From assembly GCA_949283375.1 (NCBI GenBank), contig CASDSM010000005.1:1-64000 (forward strand): a DNA stretch of 64,000 nucleotides, given 5' to 3'. Of this stretch, positions 17,327-24,887 are shown in pieces. Both the position numbers and the translations under genes were made by a program. Origin of the DNA: an uncultured Eubacteriales bacterium (lineage in GTDB: Bacteria > Bacillota > Clostridia > Oscillospirales > Oscillospiraceae). Position 1 is the first letter of the stretch. Each line of letters begins with the position of its first letter. The notes under the pieces are model-generated. The model had not been told where the DNA came from. It did no database searches and saw only the letters and a list, made by a program, of their open reading frames with translations.

Positions 17327-18480
17327 ATGGGACAGTGGAGTTTCTGGGGCGGAATGATCTTTCTGTTCCTGCTCTGCTTTACCTCCTCCAGCGCTGCCAT
17401 CGACCAGGTCAGCTACAGTGTAGCGGAGTGTCTCCTGCAGGTTCCTCTGGCGGCGCGCCAGACTGACCCCAATTTGCGGCGCTGGCCCAATTTCAGAGCG
17501 GTATGGGGACCTACAGCAGGATGTTTGTCCCCATGCTGGCCGCCCTTCCCACCGCCCCCCTCTTCTGCCGGGAGCGCGCAAACGGAGCGCTCCGGTTGAT
17601 CCTGCCCCGGAGCGGCCGGACAGGCTGCCCGGTGGGGGTTCACCTGGCGCCCTGTTCTGCGGGGGACTGGTCTGCCTGCTGGGATGGGCTGTTTGGCCTG
17701 TGCTGCCTGCTCCTCTTTCCCCCGGCGGCGGCCTATGGGATGGCCGTTTCCTGGCAGTCCGTCCTCCCCTATCTGGGCGGGGCGTTCTTTCTGGGCGCCT
17801 CTTCTGTCAATCTCGCCGTCGCCCTGTGCAGCGTGTCCCACAATCCCTATCAGGTGCTCTGCGGTAGCTTTACCCTGTTCTATACCTTGTCTGCCTTCTG
17901 CACACGGGTGAACAGCGGCTTGCAGGACAGCACCGGCCTGCCTTATCTGCTGGCGATCACAGGGGGACCCTGTTGTGCTCGCTGGCAGGCGCCTGGTATG
18001 TGGGCGCGGACTGGAGCCCTGTGGCGACCCGGTACCCTTTTCTCTACGGGGATGGCACTGCGCAGACCATCCAGTCCCTGCTCCCCATGAATCTCTACCA
18101 GCAGATGAACGTGACCGAGGCGGTCTGCCGCAGTTATCTGCCGCTCTTTCTCTATCTGACACTCAGCGGTGCGGTGCTGCTGTTTGCCGGCCTGCTGCGC
18201 TGGAAGGTTCTGGGCCTGTACCTGGACGGGGCGCTGATGTTAGCCGGCGCCGGGCTGGTCCTGCTGCATTCCGACAGCATGTGGCTCTTCCCCTGCGCGC
18301 ACGCCCTCACCTGGAGCCATTATACAGAATGCTTTGAAGCTCCGGTGGCGCCCTTCTGGTGTTCCGTCGCCTATTGGGGGATCGGTATTTTATTGTTTTC
18401 TCTGGGCGCGCTGCTGATGATCGGAGGGCGCGATTTCGACTCCACGCTGGAGTTTGATCAGGGGGCAGGCTGTGATCCAA
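17327..18480 (+). pseudogene. ABC-2 type exporter permease, multiply frameshifted
   Basis: Three successive frames encode one hydrophobic protein. Segment one starts MGQWSFWGGMIFLF. Segment two carries GTYSRMFVPMLAALP and then FCRERANGALRLILPRSG, the cytoplasmic loop typical of ABC-2 permeases. Segment three continues with SLAGAWYVGADWSPVATRYP and four further hydrophobic stretches. The first shift is near 17476 (one base short in PNF-AALAQF). The second is near 17966, in a run of five G where six would keep frame. Two separate lesions plus a wrecked ATPase next door argue for true decay rather than only read errors. Substrate unknown. Confidence 0.75.
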
Positions 18481-18639
18481 CTCTAGCACGTCTCATTGAC
18501 CATCAAACGGTCAGAGATTTTGAAAGATGTCCCGGCGGCATCCACGGGCTCATTGGCCGCAATGGAAGAGGATATCCGCCTGCTGTGTGATACGGTCTGG
18601 GAGATGGAAAACGGGGTGCTGACAAAGCGAGAGGAGTAA
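18472..18639 (+). pseudogene. ABC transporter ATP-binding subunit, internal-deletion remnant
   Basis: From GTG 18472 the frame reads IQL-stop-HVSLTIKRSEILKDV, the usual N-terminus of an ABC ATPase with a TAG at codon 5. In the next frame follows CPGGIHGLIGRNG, the start of a Walker A loop, and then, back in the first frame, EEDIRLLCDTVWEMENG, the C-terminal region after the H-loop. About 150 residues between Walker A and this tail, including the signature and Walker B motifs, are missing. The start overlaps the end of the permease remnant, as in an intact exporter operon. Confidence 0.72.
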
Positions 18640-18647
18640 CGACTGTC

Positions 18648-18689
18648 AAGAGCCCCCTGCTTCTCTCATATGAAAGCAGGGGGCTCTTT
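18648..18689 (+). terminator. intrinsic terminator of the dead exporter operon
   Basis: A perfect 15-base stem (AAGAGCCCCCTGCTT with AAGCAGGGGGCTCTT) and a short T-run follow the ATPase remnant by nine bases. The 18690-18908 stretch beyond it is AT-rich and shows no gene on either strand. Confidence 0.8.
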
Positions 18690-18908
18690 GCTGAAATATG
18701 AAATTTTCTGCGCCAGAATGGCTTCGCACTGTTCGGGCGTTTTTCGCTTCCCCGGCGCCGTTCTCTTGCGATTCTGATGTTCAATGCTCAAGACTTTGCA
18801 GGAATATATCAAGCACTGGATCGGGAAAAACAGACGATAAATCAGAGAGCCCCGCACACAGCATTCCATCTTTTTCAGAATATTCATCTGAAACAGCCGC
18901 ATTCACTG

Positions 18909-19517
18909 TCAATGCTTGCCGGCTGAATCTGCACCTCCTGGCTGCATAATCACTTTTGAGACTTTTCCGTCTTTCATAATGACTGTTTTGCGCACTGTCC
19001 CATCCTCAGAGAAATGTCTCTCCACCACCACCTTTCCATCCTCTCCAGTTATCTTCTGAACAAGATACTGATCAGGAACTTGATACCCTATCTTCTTCAA
19101 GAGCAATGCATATGGCAAGACTTGCAATCTTTTCTCCGATGCCGCCCGTTCTTCCTCCAAACTCTTTTGGCGTTTATCATAACCCAAATACTCATTTATG
19201 AGACATGCTGTCCCTATGCCTACAAGAATTAATCCTGCAAATTGACGATACGATACGCAGCACGAAATTCCAATGAATACTAAAAATCCATAAATTATCA
19301 CCGAGCCTGGCGTAATATGATATTTATCCTCTGGCTTAATTCCATCAATCGCTATTTCTCGATAGTCTTTGTCAACAAAGCTCTTCCTGCATTGCGGGCA
19401 CGTTCTCAGAATACTACCGTAAAATATACCATTTCTTTTCGTTCTGCCTCCCGCAAACGTGTGCCTCGCATAAATAAAATTGCAGTGCGGACATTTCTTC
19501 TTTTGGTAAGTTGTCAT
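18909..19517 (-). CDS. membrane protein with two CxxC pairs, function unknown
   Basis: A 202-residue protein. Residues 9-12 (CPHC) and ~39-42 (CPQC) form a probable zinc-binding pair of knuckles. Two hydrophobic segments follow (SVIIYGFLVFIGISCCV and FAGLILVGIGTACLI), then a charged helix (KSLEEERAASEKRLQ). A C-terminal region of lysine/valine-rich strands ends it (TGEDGKVVVERHFSEDG). The gene is visibly AT-richer than everything around it, with codons unlike the neighbours, consistent with recent acquisition. A good promoter precedes it and AAGAAGGGAAAGAG lies before the ATG. It stands alone between repeat copies. I do not recognise a family. Confidence 0.75.
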   Translation of the reverse strand: MTTYQKKKCPHCNFIYARHTFAGGRTKRNGIFYGSILRTCPQCRKSFVDKDYREIAIDGIKPEDKYHITPGSVIIYGFLVFIGISCCVSYRQFAGLILVGIGTACLINEYLGYDKRQKSLEEERAASEKRLQVLPYALLLKKIGYQVPDQYLVQKITGEDGKVVVERHFSEDGTVRKTVIMKDGKVSKVIMQPGGADSAGKH

Positions 19518-19571
19518 CTCTTTCCCTTCTTATATAAATCAAATTTTCAAACACTCCTTTTACTCACATCA

Positions 19572-19599
19572 ATTGTAACACAGGAAAATGTTTTGTCAA
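19572..19599 (-). promoter_or_regulatory. promoter of the orphan zinc-motif gene
   Basis: Read on the minus strand: TTGACA, 16-base spacer, TACAAT. It lies 55 bases before the start codon at 19517. Confidence 0.7.
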
Positions 19600-19840
19600 T
19601 CTGCTTGCGCTAAATCGAATTTTTGATTCCGTCTTCCAACACTACGCAAATGAGAGGGTAATATATTTATTTTTCAGGCAGGCGTGTGCCGGTTGAAAAA
19701 TACCGATGGTCCGAAGCGTGTGCGAATTTTGGAATAAAAACCCACGCGCGTGCCCGAGCCGCCAGCGGCAGCGAAAAAGTGCCCTTATGGTATAGGAGAA
19801 CTGCGAACTCCAGGCAAATGCTTGCATCCGCCTGGAAGTC

Positions 19841-19983
19841 TGTCGAAAAACGATGCTGAGACTTCCGCGAGAGAGCCGCGGGGGTACCCAGGAGAGGGCA
19901 AAGGGCCCCCTTCGCGTGCAGTTAAAACCGTTTTGGGAACTTTTAAAGTTCCCAAAACGGACGCAGCGCGGCAAAAAAGCTTT
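19841..19983 (-). repeat. ~145-bp dispersed repeat, right copy (inverted)
   Basis: Reverse complement of the unit at 16904-17052: CTGTCGAAAAAC, GCTGAGACTTCC, AGAGCCGCGGGGG, GGGCCCCCTTCGCGTGCAG and AAAACCG occur in reverse order. A perfect internal hairpin (CCGTTTTGGGAACTTT / AAAGTTCCCAAAACGG) is better preserved here than in the left copy. Together the copies bound a 2.8-kb island. The rest of 19518-20041 carries a promoter, short GC-rich palindromes and no supported gene. Confidence 0.75.
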
Positions 19984-20018
19984 TGCCGCGCTGCGGGTCA
20001 GGCAAAACGCCTGACCCC
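19962..20018 (-). terminator. tandem hairpins after the amidohydrolase gene
   Basis: Two perfect stems occur in series downstream of the minus-strand stop at 20042: GGGTCAGGC-loop-GCCTGACCC, and CGCAGCGCGGCAAAA paired with TTTTGCCGCGCTGCG. The second overlaps the end of the dispersed repeat. Together they should stop leftward transcription. Confidence 0.6.
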
Positions 20019-20041
20019 AAATCGATCTTTTTCCCGAAACC

Positions 20042-21646
20042 TCACACGCCGCCGTAGCGGCAGACGCCCTCCTTATAGGTGGCGAGCACCCGGATGTCCC
20101 GGATGGCGTCCAGCTCCACCGCGAGCGGGTCGGCGTCCAGCACGACGAGGTCGGCCAGCTTGCCCACCTCCAGCGTCCCCTTCCGGTCCTCCTCGAAGTA
20201 TTCGTAGGCGGCGTTCACCGTCACCGCCCGGAGGGCGTCATAGACGCCGATTGCCTGCTCCGGTCCGATGGGCTGGCCGGTGCGGGTGGTCCGGTTGACC
20301 GCGCACCAGACGCTGTGGAGCATGTCCGGCTTGGTCACCGGCGGGTCCTGGTGGAAGTTGTAGATCAGCCCCCGCTCCAGCGCGCTGCGCACCGGGGAGA
20401 TGCGCGCGCCCCGCTCCGGGCCGAGGTTTTTCAGGTGGACGTCTCCCCAATACCAGGTGTGGCCGACAAAGATGCTGGGGATCATGCCGATCTGCGCCAT
20501 CCGGTCGAGCTGGTCGTCCCGGACGGTCTGGCAGTGGATCATCACCGGGCGGAGGTCCCTCCGCTCGGGGTGCTCCGCCAGCGCCGCCTCATACTGGTTC
20601 AGAAACTGTTCGCTGGCGGCGTCACCGTTGCAGTGGGCGAGGAGCTGCCAGCCCCCCTCCACTGCCTGACGGCAGATGGCGAGGAGCGCATCGTCCTTCA
20701 GGTAGCCGTAGGCGCAGTCCTCTCCCCCCTCATAGGGGCGGCTGAGCCAGGCGGTGCGCCCCTGCGGGGAGCCGTCGAGCACCGTCTTGAGCCCGCCGAC
20801 CTTGAGGTGTCCGCTGTACTGGCCGAGATGGTCGGCAAATGGGCGGAGCTTTTCCGCGATCTCCGGCTCCGCCATGGGATAGGAGACCACATCCACCAGC
20901 AGCGCCCCGGCGGCGGCGAAGGAGGCGAGCATCCCCACCGTCTCCGGGTTGGACGCCCCGTCCTGCACGGTGGTCACTCCGCGGCTGAGGTACTCCTGCT
21001 GGGCGGCGGCGAGCTGGGCGGGCATATCCACCTTCACCCGGGAGAAGAGCTGCATGATCGCCGGGCCAAAGGCGGAGGCCTCCTCCAGATAGCCGCTCGG
21101 CTCCCTGCTGCCGCTCAGGCGGCCGATCCGCCCGCCCTGCGGGTCGGGGGTGCCGGCAGTGTAGCCCACCAGCTCCAGCAGTCTGGAGTTGCAGCAGCCC
21201 ATGTGGGAGGAGGTGTGGAAGATGAAGATGGGGATCTCCGTGCTCACCTGGTCGAGCAGGCGCTTGTCCGGGTGGGCCTGCTCGTCCAGGAAGTTGTTGT
21301 CATAGTTGACCCCCATCAGCACGTCCTCCGGGCCGAGCCTTTTCGCCTCCCGGTAGGCCGTGAGGGTCGCGGCGATCTGGGCGAAGTTGGTGCAGCCGGA
21401 GAGGTCGGCAAAGGCGGCAAACTGCGCCACCAGCGGCAGATGCCCGTGTGGGTCGATGAAGGAGGGCATCAGGGCGCGCCCCGCGAGATCCACCTCCTCC
21501 GTCTCCGGCCCGGCGAGGGCGCGCGCCTCGTCCAGCGCCCCGGCGAAGGCGATGCGCCCGCCGCGCACGAGCAGCGCCTCCAGCCGGTTCGTCTCGCCGG
21601 TCATGGGCAGGATGGTCCCGCCGTAAAACAGGGTCTCAGTTGACAT
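20042..21646 (-). CDS. metal-dependent amidohydrolase, YtcJ/AepA-like
   Basis: A 534-residue cytoplasmic hydrolase of the amidohydrolase superfamily (Amidohydro_3 group). Metal-site motifs are in order: DPHGHL (HxH, ~residue 65), LAHCNGDAASEQFL, MIHCQTVRDDQLDRM, and the late aspartate region around NFHQDPPVTKPDM. The usual composite beta-domain is at both ends, with GTLEVGKLADLVVLDADPL near the C-terminus. The start at 21646 has AGGAGGT eight bases upstream and is preferred over a GTG three codons earlier. Substrate cannot be told from sequence; family members act on amides, formamides or cyclic imides. It is last in a leftward gene series with PII and transporter genes, fitting nitrogen acquisition. 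Confidence 0.85.
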   Translation of the reverse strand: MSTETLFYGGTILPMTGETNRLEALLVRGGRIAFAGALDEARALAGPETEEVDLAGRALMPSFIDPHGHLPLVAQFAAFADLSGCTNFAQIAATLTAYREAKRLGPEDVLMGVNYDNNFLDEQAHPDKRLLDQVSTEIPIFIFHTSSHMGCCNSRLLELVGYTAGTPDPQGGRIGRLSGSREPSGYLEEASAFGPAIMQLFSRVKVDMPAQLAAAQQEYLSRGVTTVQDGASNPETVGMLASFAAAGALLVDVVSYPMAEPEIAEKLRPFADHLGQYSGHLKVGGLKTVLDGSPQGRTAWLSRPYEGGEDCAYGYLKDDALLAICRQAVEGGWQLLAHCNGDAASEQFLNQYEAALAEHPERRDLRPVMIHCQTVRDDQLDRMAQIGMIPSIFVGHTWYWGDVHLKNLGPERGARISPVRSALERGLIYNFHQDPPVTKPDMLHSVWCAVNRTTRTGQPIGPEQAIGVYDALRAVTVNAAYEYFEEDRKGTLEVGKLADLVVLDADPLAVELDAIRDIRVLATYKEGVCRYGGV

Positions 21647-21678
21647 GAACAGCACCTCCTGTGTGTTGCAGATAGTAC

Positions 21679-21716
21679 GCGGGGCATGGGAGGCCCTTGC
21701 GGCCGCCCCATGCCCC
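21679..21716 (-). other. large stem-loop between PII and amidohydrolase genes
   Basis: CGGGGCATGGG and CCCCATGCCCCG arms with GGCC inner pairs form a stable hairpin in the 90-base gap. There is no T-run in either direction, so it is better read as an mRNA stability or attenuation element than as a full terminator. Confidence 0.5.
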
Positions 21717-21736
21717 GTCCGACTGTCTCAGGCTCC

Positions 21737-22063
21737 TCAGTCCTTGCTGGAGGAGGAGATGGTATACGCCTCGGTGATCGGGCTGACGAAGATGCGCCCG
21801 TCGCCCGCGTTGCCGCTCTCGCCGCTCTGGGCGTTTTCGAGGATGATGTCGATGATCTCGTTCTTGTCCTCATCATCGGTGACGATGTAGATCATGCTCT
21901 TGGGCATCTCCTCATAGCGGACCTCGCCGACGGTGATGCCCTTCTCCTTGCCGCGGCCCACGACGTCCCAGCGGGACATGCCGTAGTAGCCGGCCTCGGA
22001 GAGCGCGCCCAGCACGGGGTAGACCTTTTCGGGGCGGACGATTGCGGTGATGAGCATAGCCAT
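21737..22063 (-). CDS. PII-family nitrogen regulator, NifI1-like
   Basis: A 108-residue trimeric PII-type signalling protein that would bind ATP/ADP and 2-oxoglutarate and control a transporter or enzyme. It shows the family's N-terminal MLITAIVRPEKV, the strand before the T-loop (SRWDVVGRGKEKGI), the short T-loop VGEVRYEEMPK typical of NifI1-like members, and the nucleotide-binding B-loop NAGDGRIFVSPI. The usual RTGE C-terminal motif is absent; the protein ends AYTISSSSKD. Start 22063 (MAMLIT) fits AAAGAGGG upstream. It is encoded directly after a GltS-type transporter gene, whose activity it may control as GlnK controls AmtB; that pairing is inference. Confidence 0.85.
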   Translation of the reverse strand: MAMLITAIVRPEKVYPVLGALSEAGYYGMSRWDVVGRGKEKGITVGEVRYEEMPKSMIYIVTDDEDKNEIIDIILENAQSGESGNAGDGRIFVSPITEAYTISSSSKD

Positions 22064-22151
22064 AGTATATCCCTCTTTCATTGTCTTATTTGATTATACT
22101 ACAAAACAGCAGGTTTGGGGAAACAAATTGGAGGTTTGACGGACTTTTTTC

Positions 22152-23651
22152 TCAGACCATGGCGGACTGCACACCCTCCATCGCCTGCTCCGGCGGGATG
22201 GTGAGGGTGCCGGTGAGTCCGGCGCCGCCGCTCTCCGAGGCCGCCTCGCGGTGCTCGGCGTTCCACTTGGCGTCAAAGGACCAGGTGCGCTTGTTCAGGC
22301 AGCCGAGCACCTTCATCAGCAGCACATACACCGGAGAGAAGGCCAGCATCAGCACGCAGGCCAGCATGACCGGCAGCACGCCGCTGCCGGCGAGCATCAT
22401 CAGGATAGAGGGGAACATGGAGAGCATCTCCGGGGCGTTCATCATCCCCAGCTCCGCGCCGGTGGTGGTGCGCAGGTTGGGGTCCACCATCCGCACGAGG
22501 GAGAGGCCGGAGGGGGTGGTGCCGCAGGCAGTGCCGTACAGGCCGAGCATCCGTTCAAAGTCGTTGACATCGCCAAAGCGCTGGCCGAACCAGACGCAGA
22601 CCAGGGCGGTGGCCGCGGTGACTACGACGCAGATGACCAGGATGGGGACGATCCAGCTCCCCACCATCTCCAGCTGGACGGCCATGAAGGCCATGAGCAC
22701 CAGATAGTCGCTGGTGAAGCCGGTCACCTTGCTCTGGAGGGTGGAGTTCTGGAGGTAGTCAAAGCCGAGCTTCTTGACCACGGCGTTGACCACATAGGCG
22801 CCCAGCAGGCCGTTGAGGTACATCATCGCGGCGAGGCCCGAGCCGATGACCGGGATAAAGCTGAACAGCCAGGCGAACACCAGGCCCACCAGATAGGAGA
22901 TGCCGATGAGGGCCACATGGAAGGCCAGGGTCTCCACATTGCCGGAGTAGGTGGTCACCTTGCCCATGGACTGGCGCTGCTCCTCTTTGGAGAAGACGCC
23001 GATGGCGATGGAGCGGTTCATCTTGGTCCGGTAGGCAGACGCGCCGCGCATCATGCCCATCTTGGCCATCGGGACGCCCACCACATAGGCCGCCACGAAG
23101 CCGACCACGGCAAAGGTGATGGCCACCTGAGAGGCGTTGGCGACGCCGTAGACCGTCTCATACATGGTGCCGTTCGTCGCCGCCTGGCCGGGACCCTGAC
23201 AGAAGCCGTAGGGGATCAGCATGCCATAGATGGCGTCCATCCCGAACAGCGGGCCGAGCACGGCGGCCACCAGGATGCCCAGGCCGGCCTGGAGACCGAA
23301 GAGGAGGCGCCAGACCAGGCCCATGCCCATCGAACCGCGGTAGAGGGGACCGCCCTTCTTCCCCTTCTCCTTCTCGGCGGGGGCTGCGGGCTTCTTCTGC
23401 TTCGGGGGGCGGGTCAGACCGATGGAGATAAAGGAGACGGTGAAGAGATTGTTGACGATGGTGGTGCAGCCGTCAAAGCTGACCTGATCGGTCAGGGCGG
23501 GGATAAACGTGTTCATGCAGACAAAGCCGATCAGGCCGCCGATCACCGCCGCCGGCATCAGCATGTTGCTGAAAAAGGGCACCTTCGCGCGGATCAGCAT
23601 GCCGAGCAGCAGCATAATGCTGGCAATGCCAAAGGCCATCAGGACATCCAT
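22152..23651 (-). CDS. sodium/glutamate symporter, GltS family
   Basis: A 499-residue membrane transporter with 10-13 hydrophobic segments of the ESS/GltS type. Family: Na+-coupled uptake of glutamate or related anions. It has the two inverted halves usual for the family, separated by a cytoplasmic region (~residues 205-240). Motifs such as GFCQGPGQAATNGT and YGTACGTTPSGLSLVRMVDP are the paired glycine-rich re-entrant loops. A lysine/alanine-rich insert (PPKQKKPAAPAEKEKGKKGG, ~75-95) is unusual. ATG 23651 has AAGGAG at good spacing. Its setting beside a PII protein and an aminotransferase suggests import of an amino donor or acceptor, though not necessarily glutamate. Confidence 0.85.
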   Translation of the reverse strand: MDVLMAFGIASIMLLLGMLIRAKVPFFSNMLMPAAVIGGLIGFVCMNTFIPALTDQVSFDGCTTIVNNLFTVSFISIGLTRPPKQKKPAAPAEKEKGKKGGPLYRGSMGMGLVWRLLFGLQAGLGILVAAVLGPLFGMDAIYGMLIPYGFCQGPGQAATNGTMYETVYGVANASQVAITFAVVGFVAAYVVGVPMAKMGMMRGASAYRTKMNRSIAIGVFSKEEQRQSMGKVTTYSGNVETLAFHVALIGISYLVGLVFAWLFSFIPVIGSGLAAMMYLNGLLGAYVVNAVVKKLGFDYLQNSTLQSKVTGFTSDYLVLMAFMAVQLEMVGSWIVPILVICVVVTAATALVCVWFGQRFGDVNDFERMLGLYGTACGTTPSGLSLVRMVDPNLRTTTGAELGMMNAPEMLSMFPSILMMLAGSGVLPVMLACVLMLAFSPVYVLLMKVLGCLNKRTWSFDAKWNAEHREAASESGGAGLTGTLTIPPEQAMEGVQSAMV

Positions 23652-23693
23652 AAACATCACTCCTTCTGTTCTTTCGGGGGGTGTATATGCCAA

Positions 23694-23740
23694 AGCGGAC
23701 AGGGGCGGTCCCGTCACGAACGCCCTTGTCCGCTCTTTTT
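23694..23740 (-). terminator. hairpin between dehydrogenase and transporter genes
   Basis: AGCGGACAAGGGCG and CGCCCCTGTCCGCT arms lie just after the dehydrogenase stop. On the plus strand it is followed by CTTTTTT; leftward it has only a short T-stretch. It probably separates the aminotransferase-dehydrogenase transcript from gltS expression. Confidence 0.6.
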
Positions 23741-23749
23741 TGCAGCTGC

Positions 23750-24868
23750 TTACCGGTAGGAATCGTACATCTCGCAGAGCATCTGGTCGCTCACCGGCAC
23801 CGGGTTGTTGAGCAGGTTGGGATGCCGGCTGGCGGCGACCAGTTCCTCGAGCTGGCTGCTGGTGAGCTGGAGGTCCTTCAGGTCGCAGCGCAGGCCCACC
23901 TGACGCTTGAGCGCCGCGATGGCGTCCGCCATCCCCTCCGCATCCGCAAAGCCGAGCGCCCGGGCAAAGTCATGCAGGCGTCCGCCCTCGGCATCCGCAT
24001 TGACGCGGGCAAACCAGTCCAGCGTCAGGCCGCAGGCCTCGCCGTGGGGGATGTGGTAGAGGTTGGTCAGCGGGAAGCTGCACGCGTGGCTCCCGGTGGT
24101 CTTGGGAAGGGTGAAGGCCATCCCGGCGATCACGCTCGCCTCCGCCATCTTCTCCCTCGCCTCCAGATCGCTCCCGTTCGCCCAGGCGGCGGGGAGATAG
24201 CGGAAGACCAGGCCCGCCGCGTGCAGGGCCAGCGCATCGCAGACCGGCTGGTGCCCCCTGCTCCAGAAGCCCTCGATCGCGTGACAGAGGACGTCGATGC
24301 CGGTGCTGGCGGTCACCCGCGGCGGCATGGTGACGGTGAGCTCGGGGTCGATGATGGCCGCCGCCGGATAGAAGGCATCCGCGTTGATGGGGCACTTCTT
24401 CCCCAGCTCGTGGTCGCTGAGCACGGAGACGCAGGTCACCTCGCTGCCCGTCCCGGCGGTGGTGGGGATCGCGATGAGCGGCAGGTGCTCCGCCGGCACC
24501 GGCACCCCCGTCCCGTGGTACTTGCGGATGGACTCGCCCGTGAGGCAGACGGCGCTGGCCGCCTTGGCGCAGTCCATCGACGAGCCGCCGCCCAGGGCCA
24601 CCACAAAGTCCGCCCCGCACGCGCGCAGGACGTTGGCGCACGCATCCGCCTCCGTCACATCGGGGTTGGGGCTGATGCCGCTGTAGACCTCCGCGAGCAG
24701 TCCCCCGCTCTCGGCGACCAGACGTCCGGCCAACCCGTTTTGGACAAAGATGGGGTCGGCGGCCAGCACCCCCCGCTTCCCGCCGAGGGAGGCGGCAATG
24801 GAGGCCAGCTCCCGGACGCGGCCGCTGCCAAAGTGGATGGTCACCGGCTGAAGATAGTCCCAGCTCAT
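23750..24868 (-). CDS. iron-containing alcohol dehydrogenase
   Basis: A 372-residue NAD(P)H-dependent group III dehydrogenase. The nucleotide-binding GGGSSMDCAKAAS lies at ~residue 95 and IPTTAGTGSEVT at ~138. Metal ligands sit in DVLCHAIEGF (Asp, His) and in HACSFPLTNLYHIPHGEACG (two His). Length and motifs are complete. The gene lies 19 bases after the aminotransferase gene, so the likely substrate is the aldehyde that enzyme makes. In taurine users such pairs are taurine aminotransferase and sulfoacetaldehyde reductase. Other omega-amino acids (GABA to 4-hydroxybutyrate, 2-aminoethylphosphonate) would be handled by similar pairs, so the substrate is inference. Confidence 0.88.
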   Translation of the reverse strand: MSWDYLQPVTIHFGSGRVRELASIAASLGGKRGVLAADPIFVQNGLAGRLVAESGGLLAEVYSGISPNPDVTEADACANVLRACGADFVVALGGGSSMDCAKAASAVCLTGESIRKYHGTGVPVPAEHLPLIAIPTTAGTGSEVTCVSVLSDHELGKKCPINADAFYPAAAIIDPELTVTMPPRVTASTGIDVLCHAIEGFWSRGHQPVCDALALHAAGLVFRYLPAAWANGSDLEAREKMAEASVIAGMAFTLPKTTGSHACSFPLTNLYHIPHGEACGLTLDWFARVNADAEGGRLHDFARALGFADAEGMADAIAALKRQVGLRCDLKDLQLTSSQLEELVAASRHPNLLNNPVPVSDQMLCEMYDSYR

Positions 24869-24887
24869 GCTGCACCCTCCTCTCCGC

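Noticed and set aside
17086..17599. Open frames across the repeat and foldback
   Set aside because: They run through structured repeats, lack ribosome-binding sites and differ between repeat copies as noncoding sequence does.
18909..19517. Toxin, restriction or defence gene because of AT-rich composition in an island
   Set aside because: No nuclease, HEPN, PIN or methylase motif is visible; only zinc pairs and membrane spans.
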